Positions 42,069 through 49,719 of a stretch of DNA of 64,000 bases are shown here, piece after piece; positions within the stretch are counted from its first letter, which is position 1, and each line of letters opens with the position of its first letter. The stretch lies in NCBI RefSeq assembly GCF_907164575.1, contig NZ_CAJQYY010000013.1, positions 90,938-154,937 of the forward strand. The letters run 5' to 3'. The notes beneath the pieces are model-generated. The model was not told where the DNA came from. It did no database searches and worked only from the letters and a program-made list of their open reading frames with translations. The position numbers and the translations under genes were made by a program. This DNA is from Paraburkholderia gardini. Lineage in GTDB: Bacteria > Pseudomonadota > Gammaproteobacteria > Burkholderiales > Burkholderiaceae.

Positions 42069-43891
42069 TGGTGCGTGAGTTTGCGTTACACGCGGGGCTG
42101 GGTTTTTGTTTTCTGGTCAGGTTTTTTGTTGGCCTTTCCTTGTATTGGTGTTGGTCTATTAGCGTCGCCCCTGTGCGGGGCGGCACCTACTTTTCTTTGC
42201 CTTGCCAAAGAAAAGTAGGCAAAAGAAAGGCGCTTCGACAATTCATCTTTTCCCGGTGTGTCATCGTTGGGGAATGGCAACCCATGAAGTGTCGCCCCCG
42301 CACTTCACCCGGCATCGGTCCCCGCGCGATTCCATCTCGCGCGCGTTCATTGCAGATGACAAAGCCGTCATTCACCCGACTCCACGCTTCGCGTGTCGCC
42401 GAAGGGTTCACCGCCCTCTCCGCTTTTGTTGTTTCCGGTTTGCGTGATCTTTTGGGTGTCCGCGCTCAAGCGGCGTCGCGGGTTGCCAGCCGGACCCTTC
42501 CGCGACGCACGCAGTGCGAAGCGGGATGGATGAGCCCTTTGTCACGGACGATTGTTTTGCGAGGAGTGGTCTCGTGCGCGGGCCTAAGTGGTTCTGGCGC
42601 GATGCCGACACTTCATGGGTTGCCATTCCCCGCGTGTGACACACCTGGAAAAGATGAGTTGTCGAAGCGCCTTTCTTTTGCCTACTTTTCTTTGGCAAGG
42701 CAAAGAAAAGTAGGTGCCGCCCCGCACAGGGGCAACGCCAATAGACCGACGCGAATACAAGGAAAGGCCAACAAAAAACCTGACCAGAAAACGAAAAACC
42801 AGAAAACGAAAAACCAGAAAACAAAAAACCAGAACGGTGCGGCAATCATAACCGCGCTCCTGGTCGTAGCGCTCTCAGCCATTCTGGTCTCCGGCATGCT
42901 CTGGCGCCAGCAAGTACAAATCCGAAGGATCGAAAACCAGCGATTACTGGCCCAGGCCCAGTGGGTATCCCGTGGCGCGCTCGACTGGACGCGCCTCATC
43001 CTCCGTTCGGAAGGTGACACTTCCGCCGGTATCACCTACCTCGGCGGCATCTGGGGCGTACCCATCGCCAAAACACGTCTGTCGGATTTCCTCGGCCAGA
43101 TCGGTGAAGTGCGCGCGGCCCAGGGCGCGGACACGTATCTGTCCGGCTCCATCGAAGACGCCCAGGCAAAATTCAACCTGCGAAACCTCGTCTCGAGCCC
43201 GGCGCCCGGCGCGCTGCAACTGAACATCGAACAGATCCAGTCGTTCCAGCGCCTCCTCGCGCTCCTCGGCGTCGACGGCCAGCTCGCAAAGAACACCGCC
43301 GTCCAGCTGCGCGCCAGCCTCGGTCAGTCCGCCACCCGCTTCCAGACGCCATCGACCACCCCCACCGCAACGTCCCAAAACGCCCCGCAGCAAGGCGGCA
43401 TCACCGGCAACAGCAACTTCACCGATCAACCCGGCCTCGCCGACAGCAATGACAACTCCGCCGTCGCCCCGCTTCAGATGACAAGCGTCGATTCGCTGCT
43501 CGACATCCCCGGCTTCACGCGCGAAACGGTCGAGCGCCTGCGCCCGTTCGTCACCGTTCTGCCAACCACATCGGCCATCAACATGAACACCGCCCCCGCC
43601 GAGGTAATCGCAGCCGTCGTGCCGGGGATGAGCCTCTCGAGCGCGCAGGCGTTCGTCGCGCGTCGCGAGACGGTGTTCTTTCGTAACGTCGGCGACGTGC
43701 AGCTTGCGTTGCGCGGCGCAGGCGTGCAGCTTGCGGTGTATGACCCGAACATGCTCGACGTCAATACGAACTACTTCTTGATCCACGGACGCGTTCAGCA
43801 CGAACGCGCGGAAGTGGACCGCACCACGCTCGTCTATCGCGATCCAATGACTCACACTACGCGTATCGTGCGTGGACGCGACCAGCTATGA
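42068..43891 (+). CDS. gspK: GspK minor pseudopilin, frame extended through a repeat element
   Basis: From codon 257 onward this is a normal GspK: processing site Gly257/Ala258 in NGAAIITALLVVALSAIL, QIRRIENQRLLAQAQWV, the alpha-domain, and two helix-hairpin-helix-like blocks (SLLDIPGFTRETVERLRPF and MNTAPAEVIAAVVPGMS). The preceding 256 codons are almost entirely repeat-element copy 2 (42103-42800), which is open in this frame, plus three 15-bp units encoding KTKNQ. No ATG, GTG or TTG with a ribosome-binding site lies close to the processing site. Either a very long leader is made or translation begins at an unusual site; the gene may be weakly functional. Confidence 0.8.
   Translation: MVREFALHAGLGFCFLVRFFVGLSLYWCWSISVAPVRGGTYFSLPCQRKVGKRKALRQFIFSRCVIVGEWQPMKCRPRTSPGIGPRAIPSRARSLQMTKPSFTRLHASRVAEGFTALSAFVVSGLRDLLGVRAQAASRVASRTLPRRTQCEAGWMSPLSRTIVLRGVVSCAGLSGSGAMPTLHGLPFPACDTPGKDELSKRLSFAYFSLARQRKVGAAPHRGNANRPTRIQGKANKKPDQKTKNQKTKNQKTKNQNGAAIITALLVVALSAILVSGMLWRQQVQIRRIENQRLLAQAQWVSRGALDWTRLILRSEGDTSAGITYLGGIWGVPIAKTRLSDFLGQIGEVRAAQGADTYLSGSIEDAQAKFNLRNLVSSPAPGALQLNIEQIQSFQRLLALLGVDGQLAKNTAVQLRASLGQSATRFQTPSTTPTATSQNAPQQGGITGNSNFTDQPGLADSNDNSAVAPLQMTSVDSLLDIPGFTRETVERLRPFVTVLPTTSAINMNTAPAEVIAAVVPGMSLSSAQAFVARRETVFFRNVGDVQLALRGAGVQLAVYDPNMLDVNTNYFLIHGRVQHERAEVDRTTLVYRDPMTHTTRIVRGRDQL
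42103..42800. repeat. Inverted-pair repeat element, copy 2, inserted between gspJ and mature gspK
   Basis: The left arm (about 42103-42400) and right arm (about 42505-42800) are imperfect reverse complements. Their outer ends read TTTTCTGGTCAGGTTTTTTG and its complement. Inside are the same hairpins as in copy 1 (13914-14550): CCTACTTTTCTTTG/CAAAGAAAAGTAGG and GCCCCTGTGCGGGGC. The central ~100 bp differ completely from copy 1. The right arm lacks part of the inner sequence. No transposase or obvious target duplication is seen. Confidence 0.85.
42785..42829 (+). repeat. Three tandem 15-bp units at the repeat/gspK junction
   Basis: Units at 42785, 42800 and 42815 of the form CAGAAAACGAAAAAC (one variant base in the third) encode three in-frame KTKNQ copies immediately upstream of the GspK processing site. 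The first unit is also the outer end of the repeat element, so the others look like slippage copies of its terminus. Confidence 0.85.
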
Positions 43892-43911
43892 ATAATCGGA
43901 GAGACTGACCT

Positions 43912-45303
43912 TTGAGCACCCTGATCGTCCTGTTGCCGCCGCGTGACCCGGCGGTGCCTTCGCAGGAATGGCAACTACCGGACATGCCGTTCCTGCTGCT
44001 CGACAAGGCAGGTCGCACGCAGCGCGCCGGCCGCTCGGCGCTCGCGCTGCTGCCGCGCGCGTCGTCGACCGTGCTGATGGTCGCCGCCCGCGATCTCCTG
44101 ATGCTCGCCGCGACGGTGCCGCCGCTCAAAGGCCCGCGGCTGCGTCAGGCACTGCCGAACGTCATCGAGGATCAACTGATCCAGGACCCGCAAACCTGTC
44201 ACATCGCCCTCGATCCGCAACCGCTCGCAGCCGGACGCCATCTGCTCGCGATCGTCGATCGCGGCTGGTTCCGGTTTGTCGTCGAAGGCTTTCAGGCCGC
44301 AGGGCACCGCAACCTGCGCGCCGTGCCCGTCACACGCTGTCTGCCGCCAGCCGTTGCGGCCGAAACGGCAGACGCGCTCGAAGAAGCAGTCGCGCTCGCC
44401 AACGCCGATGCCGCCTCGACCCGCGTGGCACCCGGCACAACCGGCGCAACCGGTGCAACGCCCGCCATCGTGCCGGCAGCGACGCCCATCGTCGCCGCGG
44501 TGCTGGGCCGCGTCGTCCCGACTGCGCCCGCGTTGCTGCTCGATCCGGCACTCGATCACGCAACGCCGCGCGTCGAACTCGCAATCGTTCGCGGCACGCA
44601 AGGCGAAGGTCTGGCGGTGCCCGCCGCAGCCGTTCCCGCGACGCTCGGCGCGCTTGCCGGCGCCGCGCCCGTCACGCTTTACGCGCTCACCGATCTGCCC
44701 GGCAACGAGCCGCGTCTCACGTCGAACGGCGCGCTGGTGAGCGGCGCGCAGCCGCTGACGTTCGAGGCGCTCGCGCGCCGCGCGCCCGAATGCCGCTTCG
44801 ATCTGTGCCAGTTCGAGTTCGCGTCGCAGCCGTGGCGCCTCGATCGCGCGACGCTGCGTCATCTGCGTGTGCCGCTACTGCTCGCGGTTGCGTCGCTCGT
44901 GGTCGCGATCGTCGGCGCCAATGTGCAGTGGATGATGCTCGCGCGCGAACGCGACAACATCAACGCGCAAATGACCGAGCTGCTCCTCAACGCGTTCCCG
45001 AAGACGACCGTCGTGCTCGACGCGCCCGACCAGATGTCGCGCCAGTTGCAGCAGTTGCGTGTTGCCGCGGGCGAACTCTCGCCGGACGATTTTCTTTCGA
45101 TAGCGGATCGCCTCGCGCGCTCGCTTGGCAGCATTCCGGTGAACGGCATCGCCGCGCTCGACTATCACGACCGGCGTCTCGACGTGACGTTCAAACCTGA
45201 AGTGAAGGTCGACGCCGATCTCGGCAAACGCCTCGCGCGCAACGGCCTGAACGGCGCGATCGACAGCAACACCGGCAAGTGGACCATCAGGAACGGACAA
45301 TGA
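43912..45303 (+). CDS. gspL: Type II secretion protein GspL
   Basis: A 463-residue bitopic protein that links GspE to the periplasmic pseudopilus. The cytoplasmic actin-like domain (about 1-310) contains LPNVIEDQLIQDP, a membrane helix lies at about 322-342 (VPLLLAVASLVVAIVGANV), and a periplasmic ferredoxin-like domain ends the protein. The TTG start is supported by GGAGAG nine bases upstream. The Ala/Thr-rich stretch near 165-190 is probably a linker. Its stop overlaps gspM by 4 bases. Confidence 0.93.
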   Translation: MSTLIVLLPPRDPAVPSQEWQLPDMPFLLLDKAGRTQRAGRSALALLPRASSTVLMVAARDLLMLAATVPPLKGPRLRQALPNVIEDQLIQDPQTCHIALDPQPLAAGRHLLAIVDRGWFRFVVEGFQAAGHRNLRAVPVTRCLPPAVAAETADALEEAVALANADAASTRVAPGTTGATGATPAIVPAATPIVAAVLGRVVPTAPALLLDPALDHATPRVELAIVRGTQGEGLAVPAAAVPATLGALAGAAPVTLYALTDLPGNEPRLTSNGALVSGAQPLTFEALARRAPECRFDLCQFEFASQPWRLDRATLRHLRVPLLLAVASLVVAIVGANVQWMMLARERDNINAQMTELLLNAFPKTTVVLDAPDQMSRQLQQLRVAAGELSPDDFLSIADRLARSLGSIPVNGIAALDYHDRRLDVTFKPEVKVDADLGKRLARNGLNGAIDSNTGKWTIRNGQ

Positions 45304-45803
45304 AGACAGTACTGGCGGATACCTGGGCCGGATTCTGGGACGCGCGCACGATGCGCGAAAAGACGCTGCTGACGTGGGGCGGCGCGGCGATTGCCGTCGT
45401 GCTTGCGTGGTCGATGCTATGGGTGCCGGCGCAGGAAGGCCGCGCGCATCTGCGTGAAACGCTGCCCGCGATGCGTAGCCAGCTCGCGCGGATGACGGCG
45501 CAGGCCAACGACGCGCGTGCGCTGTCGGCGGCCGCGCAAGGTGTCGCGCCGACGGGCGGCGCGCTGAAAGATGCGCTCAGTGCCTCGCTGGCCAATCACG
45601 GGCTTGCGGCGACGCAGGTGCAGGTGATCGGCAACGCGGTGCAGATCCAGCTGAAGAACGCGTCGTTCCCGGCGTGGACGGCCTGGCTCGACGACGCGCG
45701 CAAGCAGTTCAAGGTGCAGGTCGCCGAGGCGCACGTGAGCGCGCTGAAGGACGACGGACAGGTCGACCTGACGGCCTCGCTCCAGCCTTCGACGGTCAAA
45801 TGA
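45300..45803 (+). CDS. gspM: Type II secretion protein GspM
   Basis: A 167-residue inner-membrane protein with one helix (about 27-47) and a small periplasmic ferredoxin-like domain. It binds and stabilises GspL. The start at 45300 overlaps the gspL stop (ATGA), so the two are translationally coupled. Sequence landmarks are weak in this family, so the call leans on position and topology. Confidence 0.92.
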   Translation: MKTVLADTWAGFWDARTMREKTLLTWGGAAIAVVLAWSMLWVPAQEGRAHLRETLPAMRSQLARMTAQANDARALSAAAQGVAPTGGALKDALSASLANHGLAATQVQVIGNAVQIQLKNASFPAWTAWLDDARKQFKVQVAEAHVSALKDDGQVDLTASLQPSTVK

Positions 45804-45813
45804 GCGTTCACCG

Positions 45814-46593
45814 ATGAACTTCTGGATGCGCCGGATGCGCGCGGTGGTGCCGTGGGTGCTGGTTGCCGTGCTGTCGAACGTTGCCGTGCTGCTGGTGCTG
45901 CTGCCCGCCGCGTGGGTCACGCCGCAATTCGCCAGGGCGACGCGCGGCCACGTGAATCTCGTCGACCCGGCGGGTTCGCTCTGGAACGGCTCGGCCACGC
46001 TGATGCTCGCCGCGGGCGACGACCCATCGGGCGCGACGCTGCTGCCTGGCCGCATCGAATGGCACACGGCGTTCTGGCCGCTGTTCACGGGCCGCGTGCG
46101 CATGCAGATGCGTCAGACCGAGGCGATGCCCGATGCGATCACGCTCGACGCCACGATGCGCGGCGCGACGGTGACGGGCGGCAGCATCGCGGTGCCGGCC
46201 TCGCTGCTTGCGGGCCTCGGCGCGCCGTTCAACACACTCGATCTGCAGGGCGACGTGCGCCTCGCGTGGACCGACTGGCGCACGCTCGGCGACGAGGCGT
46301 TCGGCCAGCTCAACGTCACGCTCGGTGAGATGAGCTCGCGGGTGTCGCTCGTGAAGCCACTCGGTTCGTACCGGGTGGCCGTGCAGGCAGAGGGCGCGAG
46401 TTCGACGGTCGATCTGTCGACGCTGAAAGGGCCGTTGATGCTCGACGGTCATGGCACGGTGCAGCAGGCGCACACGTCGTTTCAGGGCACGGCCAGCGCC
46501 GCGCCCGAGCAGCGCGACAACCTTGCCGGACTGCTGAATCTGCTCGGCCGGCGGACCGGCCCGGACACGGTGGCGCTGACCTTCGTGCATTGA
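45814..46593 (+). CDS. gspN: Type II secretion protein GspN
   Basis: A 259-residue protein with one N-terminal membrane helix and a beta-rich periplasmic domain containing LVDPAGSLWNGSATL. GspN occurs in a subset of type II systems and is not essential in all of them; its role is poorly defined. It is the last gene of the cluster and lies 10 bases after gspM. No gspO (prepilin peptidase) or pilotin gene is present, so those must be elsewhere. Confidence 0.92.
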   Translation: MNFWMRRMRAVVPWVLVAVLSNVAVLLVLLPAAWVTPQFARATRGHVNLVDPAGSLWNGSATLMLAAGDDPSGATLLPGRIEWHTAFWPLFTGRVRMQMRQTEAMPDAITLDATMRGATVTGGSIAVPASLLAGLGAPFNTLDLQGDVRLAWTDWRTLGDEAFGQLNVTLGEMSSRVSLVKPLGSYRVAVQAEGASSTVDLSTLKGPLMLDGHGTVQQAHTSFQGTASAAPEQRDNLAGLLNLLGRRTGPDTVALTFVH

Positions 46594-46612
46594 GGGGCCC
46601 GAAGGTCGCATG

Positions 46613-46634
46613 AAGCAACCTGGCCCGGTTGCTT
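46613..46634. terminator. Hairpin between convergent gspN and the efflux lipoprotein gene
   Basis: An 8-bp stem (46613-46620 with 46627-46634) with a 6-base loop lies 20 bases after gspN and touches the stop codon of the convergent gene. The U-tract is weak on both strands, so it is a probable bidirectional but inefficient terminator. Confidence 0.5.
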
Positions 46635-48258
46635 ACTTCTGCGCGACGACGGGCTGTTGCACGGCGCTTTCGCCTGCTCCCTTACCTTGTGCCGGCGCGG
46701 TTGCCGCGACCGGTGCTGAAGCGGCGGGTGCCGCGGCGGGCGCGCTCACGCTGCCCGTTTCGCGATCCATCTGCGCGACGTCCCAGCCGCCGCCGAGCGC
46801 CTTCACCAGTCCGACCGACGACACCATCCGCTGACCTGCGATGCTCGCCAGCTTCTGCTCGGCGGTGAACGCCGTGGTCTGCGCGGTCAGCACGTTGACG
46901 TAGCCCACGGTGCCGGCCTTGTACTCGTTCTCGACGATGTCGCGCGCCTGGCGGGCCGAATCGACGGCCTGCTGCTGAACCACGATTTCCCGCTCGAGAA
47001 TGCGCAGTGACGCGAGGTTGTCCTCGACGTCCTGGAACGCGGCGAGCACGGTTTGCCGGTAGACGGCGACGTTCTGGTCGTAGGTCGCACGCGCGGCATC
47101 GGTCTGCGCGCTGCGCAGGCCGGCGTCGAAGATCGTCGCGGCGAGTTGCGGGCCGAGCGTCCAGAATCGCGACGGCGCCGTCAGCAGTTGCGAAAGCACC
47201 GAGCTTTCGAAGCCGCCGCTCGCCGTCAGCGTCAGTGTCGGGAAAAACGCCGAAATGGCCACGCCAATCTGTTCGTTGGCGGCGGCCGCCTTGCGCTCCG
47301 CCGAAGCGATATCCGGCCGGCGTTCGAGCAGCGCCGAAGGCATCTGCGCGGGGACGGCAGGCGGCGTCGCGTCGAGCGGCGAAGGCGGGATCGCGAACGT
47401 CGAAGCCGGCTCGCCGACCAGCACGGCGATCGCGTGCTCGTCCTGCGCGCGCGCGACGCCGTTGTCGATCGCCGCGGCCTGCGCGGACTGCAGTTGCGTC
47501 TGCGCCTGGATGACATCCGAGCGCGCGACGATGCCCTGCCGGTACTGGTTCTGCGTCAGTTGCAGCGAGCGGGTGTAGGCGGCGACGGTGTCGTCGAGCA
47601 ACTTCTGCGTGGCATCGAGCGAGCGCAGCGAGAAATACGTCTGCGCGAGCGTGGCCTGCGCGGAGAGACGCGCGTTGGCGAGATCGGCTGCGGCGCCTTG
47701 CTGCCCGGCTTCCTGCGAATTCACCGAGCGGCTTACCTGGCCCCAGAGATCCGGTTCCCAGGACGCATCGAGCCCGAGGTTGTAGCTGTTGCTGATCGAA
47801 CTGGAACTGCTGAGGCCGATGGACGTACCGTTCGAACCCGTTACCGAACTCGTCGAACTGCGCGATGGCGTGCGTTGCCGCGTGCCGCCCGCCGATGCGC
47901 TGATGACCGGGAAGTATGCCGCCCTTGCCTCGCCGACGAGCGCGCGCGCCTGACGATAAGCCGCGGCGAACTGCGCGACGGTCTGGTTCGACTGGTTGAG
48001 TTTTTCTTCGAGCGCGTTCAGCTGCGGATCGTTGTAGATCGCCCACCACGTGCCGCGATCGGCCTGGTCGGCCGGTTGCGCGACTTTCCAGCCCTCGGCT
48101 GCTTCCTTGTACGACGCGGGCACCTGGACGGCAGGTCGCTTGTAGTCAGGGCCAACCGCGCAGCCCGCGAGCGCGAGCGCGAGCATCGCGCAAGCGCCGG
48201 CTAGCGTCAGGACGCGGGGCGCGACCGCAGGCGGGCGCGTGGTCTGTTCAAACTGCAT
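46633..48258 (-). CDS. RND/MFS efflux outer-membrane lipoprotein, NodT/OprM family
   Basis: A 541-residue TolC-like outer-membrane channel. The signal peptide ends in the lipobox LALAGC, and the mature start CAVGPDYKRPAV is diagnostic for OprM/NodT proteins. Two repeated coiled-coil/barrel halves follow (ISASAGG and ARAAYFPVISAS; then LTASGGFESS). The Ala/Pro-rich C-terminal tail is unusual. The start at 48258 has AAAGGAA nine bases upstream. It probably works with the EmrB-type pump at 49720, although it is on the other strand and no periplasmic adaptor gene is present. Confidence 0.92.
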   Translation of the reverse strand: MQFEQTTRPPAVAPRVLTLAGACAMLALALAGCAVGPDYKRPAVQVPASYKEAAEGWKVAQPADQADRGTWWAIYNDPQLNALEEKLNQSNQTVAQFAAAYRQARALVGEARAAYFPVISASAGGTRQRTPSRSSTSSVTGSNGTSIGLSSSSSISNSYNLGLDASWEPDLWGQVSRSVNSQEAGQQGAAADLANARLSAQATLAQTYFSLRSLDATQKLLDDTVAAYTRSLQLTQNQYRQGIVARSDVIQAQTQLQSAQAAAIDNGVARAQDEHAIAVLVGEPASTFAIPPSPLDATPPAVPAQMPSALLERRPDIASAERKAAAANEQIGVAISAFFPTLTLTASGGFESSVLSQLLTAPSRFWTLGPQLAATIFDAGLRSAQTDAARATYDQNVAVYRQTVLAAFQDVEDNLASLRILEREIVVQQQAVDSARQARDIVENEYKAGTVGYVNVLTAQTTAFTAEQKLASIAGQRMVSSVGLVKALGGGWDVAQMDRETGSVSAPAAAPAASAPVAATAPAQGKGAGESAVQQPVVAQK

Positions 48259-48490
48259 GCAATGAGTTCCTTTCGATCCGGCCCGCCGCACAACGGAATG
48301 CGCCACGCGACCGCCATGACTGGCCGAAGCGCGACAGCGCGGCGCACCGGGATGGTAGCGCACGCGTTGCATAAGACGTGGAAAACTGAAAGGGTAATGC
48401 GGCGGACGTCGAAGGTGTGTTACTGACGGTTTCGGCGCGGTTACACCGCGTTACCGCCGATGCGCTGCGCGGCGCCAGATGGCGAGGCGC

Positions 48491-48847
48491 TTAAGTGCGC
48501 GAATCGCAGGTCTGGCGTGCCTGTTTGCCGGCCGCGGCACGGCACGGCGGCGCATCGCAGCGCGTCTGGCAGAGATTTGCGCTCGACGGCGCGGTGGCAA
48601 CCGGCTTGCCGGCCTGGTCCGAACCCGAAGCCAGCCGGCCGGTGGGCGCAACCGCGGCGCGATCGCGAACGGCGCGCCGGTGATCGATCCATGCAAAGAC
48701 CATTACCGCAACCGACCCACCCGGCAACACGAACATGACCACGTACAGCGCCAGCTTCCACCAGCGATTGGGCCCCTGGAAAGTCTGGAGCGCGGAACCG
48801 GTCAGGGAGCGGCTCAGGCCGCCAAGGGTGTTTTTCAGGTACAGCAT
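48491..48847 (-). CDS. Small single-span membrane protein, unknown function
   Basis: A 118-residue protein of unknown role. The start at 48847 has GAGGA nine bases upstream. The N-terminal part (MLYLKNTLGGLSRSLTGSAL) is amphipathic, one clear membrane helix spans about residues 34-54 (LALYVVMFVLPGGSVAVMVF), and the C-terminal half is polar with five cysteines. The sequence looks like a conserved Burkholderiales hypothetical protein, but I cannot name a family. It is divergent from the marR gene and shares its promoter gap. Confidence 0.65.
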   Translation of the reverse strand: MLYLKNTLGGLSRSLTGSALQTFQGPNRWWKLALYVVMFVLPGGSVAVMVFAWIDHRRAVRDRAAVAPTGRLASGSDQAGKPVATAPSSANLCQTRCDAPPCRAAAGKQARQTCDSRT

Positions 48848-48952
48848 TGCAGGCAATCCTCAGTGCAGCGGCACATGCCGGTGCGGTTCAATCGGTCAGA
48901 ACATGGTCTCGTGATGGCGCAGGTCGCGCTTAACTCATTGCCTGTCATAATA

Positions 48953-48981
48953 TTGACTATGCAATTAAATTTCAACATACT
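48953..48981 (+). promoter_or_regulatory. Predicted promoter of the marR gene
   Basis: TTGACT (48953-48958) and CATACT (48976-48981) are spaced by 17 bases in a notably AT-rich patch (48946-48985). It lies about 125 bases upstream of the MarR start. The AT-rich patch probably also contains the MarR operator for the divergent pair. Confidence 0.5.
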
Positions 48982-49106
48982 TTGGGCCTTGTCCGATTGA
49001 CTGTTGTTTTTTTGTTGCAGCGCGCCATCGCGGATAGTCCTTTGCGCTGTCTGCCCAGGCAGATAGAATCCCGCTTCAATGAAATCGACGTTTCCGGCGG
49101 CACGCA

Positions 49107-49568
49107 ATGATTGATGGACCTGACGACAGCAAGGAGATGCGCCTTGAAGCGAGTCTTGGCTATTACCTGTCGAAAGCGCGCAACGTGCTTGCCCAGCGGA
49201 TGGACCGGGCGGTCGGACCGCTTGGGCTCACGTCGTCGCAGATTGGCGTGATCCTGCTGTTGTCGTGCGGGCGGGCGCATACGCCGTACGAGCTGTCACG
49301 GGCGATGTCCTATGACAGCGGCTCGATGACACGCATGCTGGACCGGCTCGAAAAGAAGGGTTTCATCGCGCGGAGCCGCAGTGATGCGGACCGCCGGATG
49401 GTTGAACTGGAGTTGACGTCCGAAGGCAAGGAAGCGGCACGCGTGCTGCCGGAGATCGGATCGGCTGTGCTCGACGAGCAGTTACGGGGTTTTTCGGAGA
49501 ACGATCTGGCGACGCTCGTCAGCCTGCTCGAGCGCTTCATCCAGAACGGCCCGGCGGTGGACGAATAA
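49107..49568 (+). CDS. MarR-family transcriptional regulator
   Basis: A 153-residue MarR repressor with a standard winged helix: LTSSQIGVILLL, ELSRAMSYDSGSMTRMLDRLEKKGFI and the wing RSRSDADRRMVELELT. It is followed by a strong terminator and then the EmrB-type pump gene, so it likely controls the pump from a separate transcript. The ligand would be a drug-like or phenolic compound by analogy with EmrR. Confidence 0.92.
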   Translation: MIDGPDDSKEMRLEASLGYYLSKARNVLAQRMDRAVGPLGLTSSQIGVILLLSCGRAHTPYELSRAMSYDSGSMTRMLDRLEKKGFIARSRSDADRRMVELELTSEGKEAARVLPEIGSAVLDEQLRGFSENDLATLVSLLERFIQNGPAVDE

Positions 49569-49573
49569 AGAGA

Positions 49574-49598
49574 AGGCGCCTTGAGGCGCCTGTTTTTT
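49574..49598 (+). terminator. Intrinsic terminator of the marR gene
   Basis: A 7-bp stem AGGCGCC/GGCGCCT (49574-49580 with 49585-49591) with a TTGA loop is followed by GTTTTTT. It separates marR from the downstream pump gene, which therefore needs its own promoter within 49599-49719. Confidence 0.9.
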
Positions 49599-49719
49599 GG
49601 GCATTTATCTGTCTGGGCAGAGAATGTCGGAGCATGCAAGGAGCGCCCTGGACGTGCTCCGAACGCTTTCATAAGCATGCCGCGACAAGCTTTTCCCGCA
49701 GGCAAAGGAGATTGCGACA

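Noticed and set aside
13914..42800. CRISPR array or classical transposon at the repeat copies
   Set aside because: There are no short regular repeats with spacers, no cas genes, no transposase and no clear target duplications.
46682..48049. Alternative minus-strand frame of 455 codons within the efflux lipoprotein gene
   Set aside because: Out-of-phase shadow; the lipobox and OprM motifs are in the other frame.
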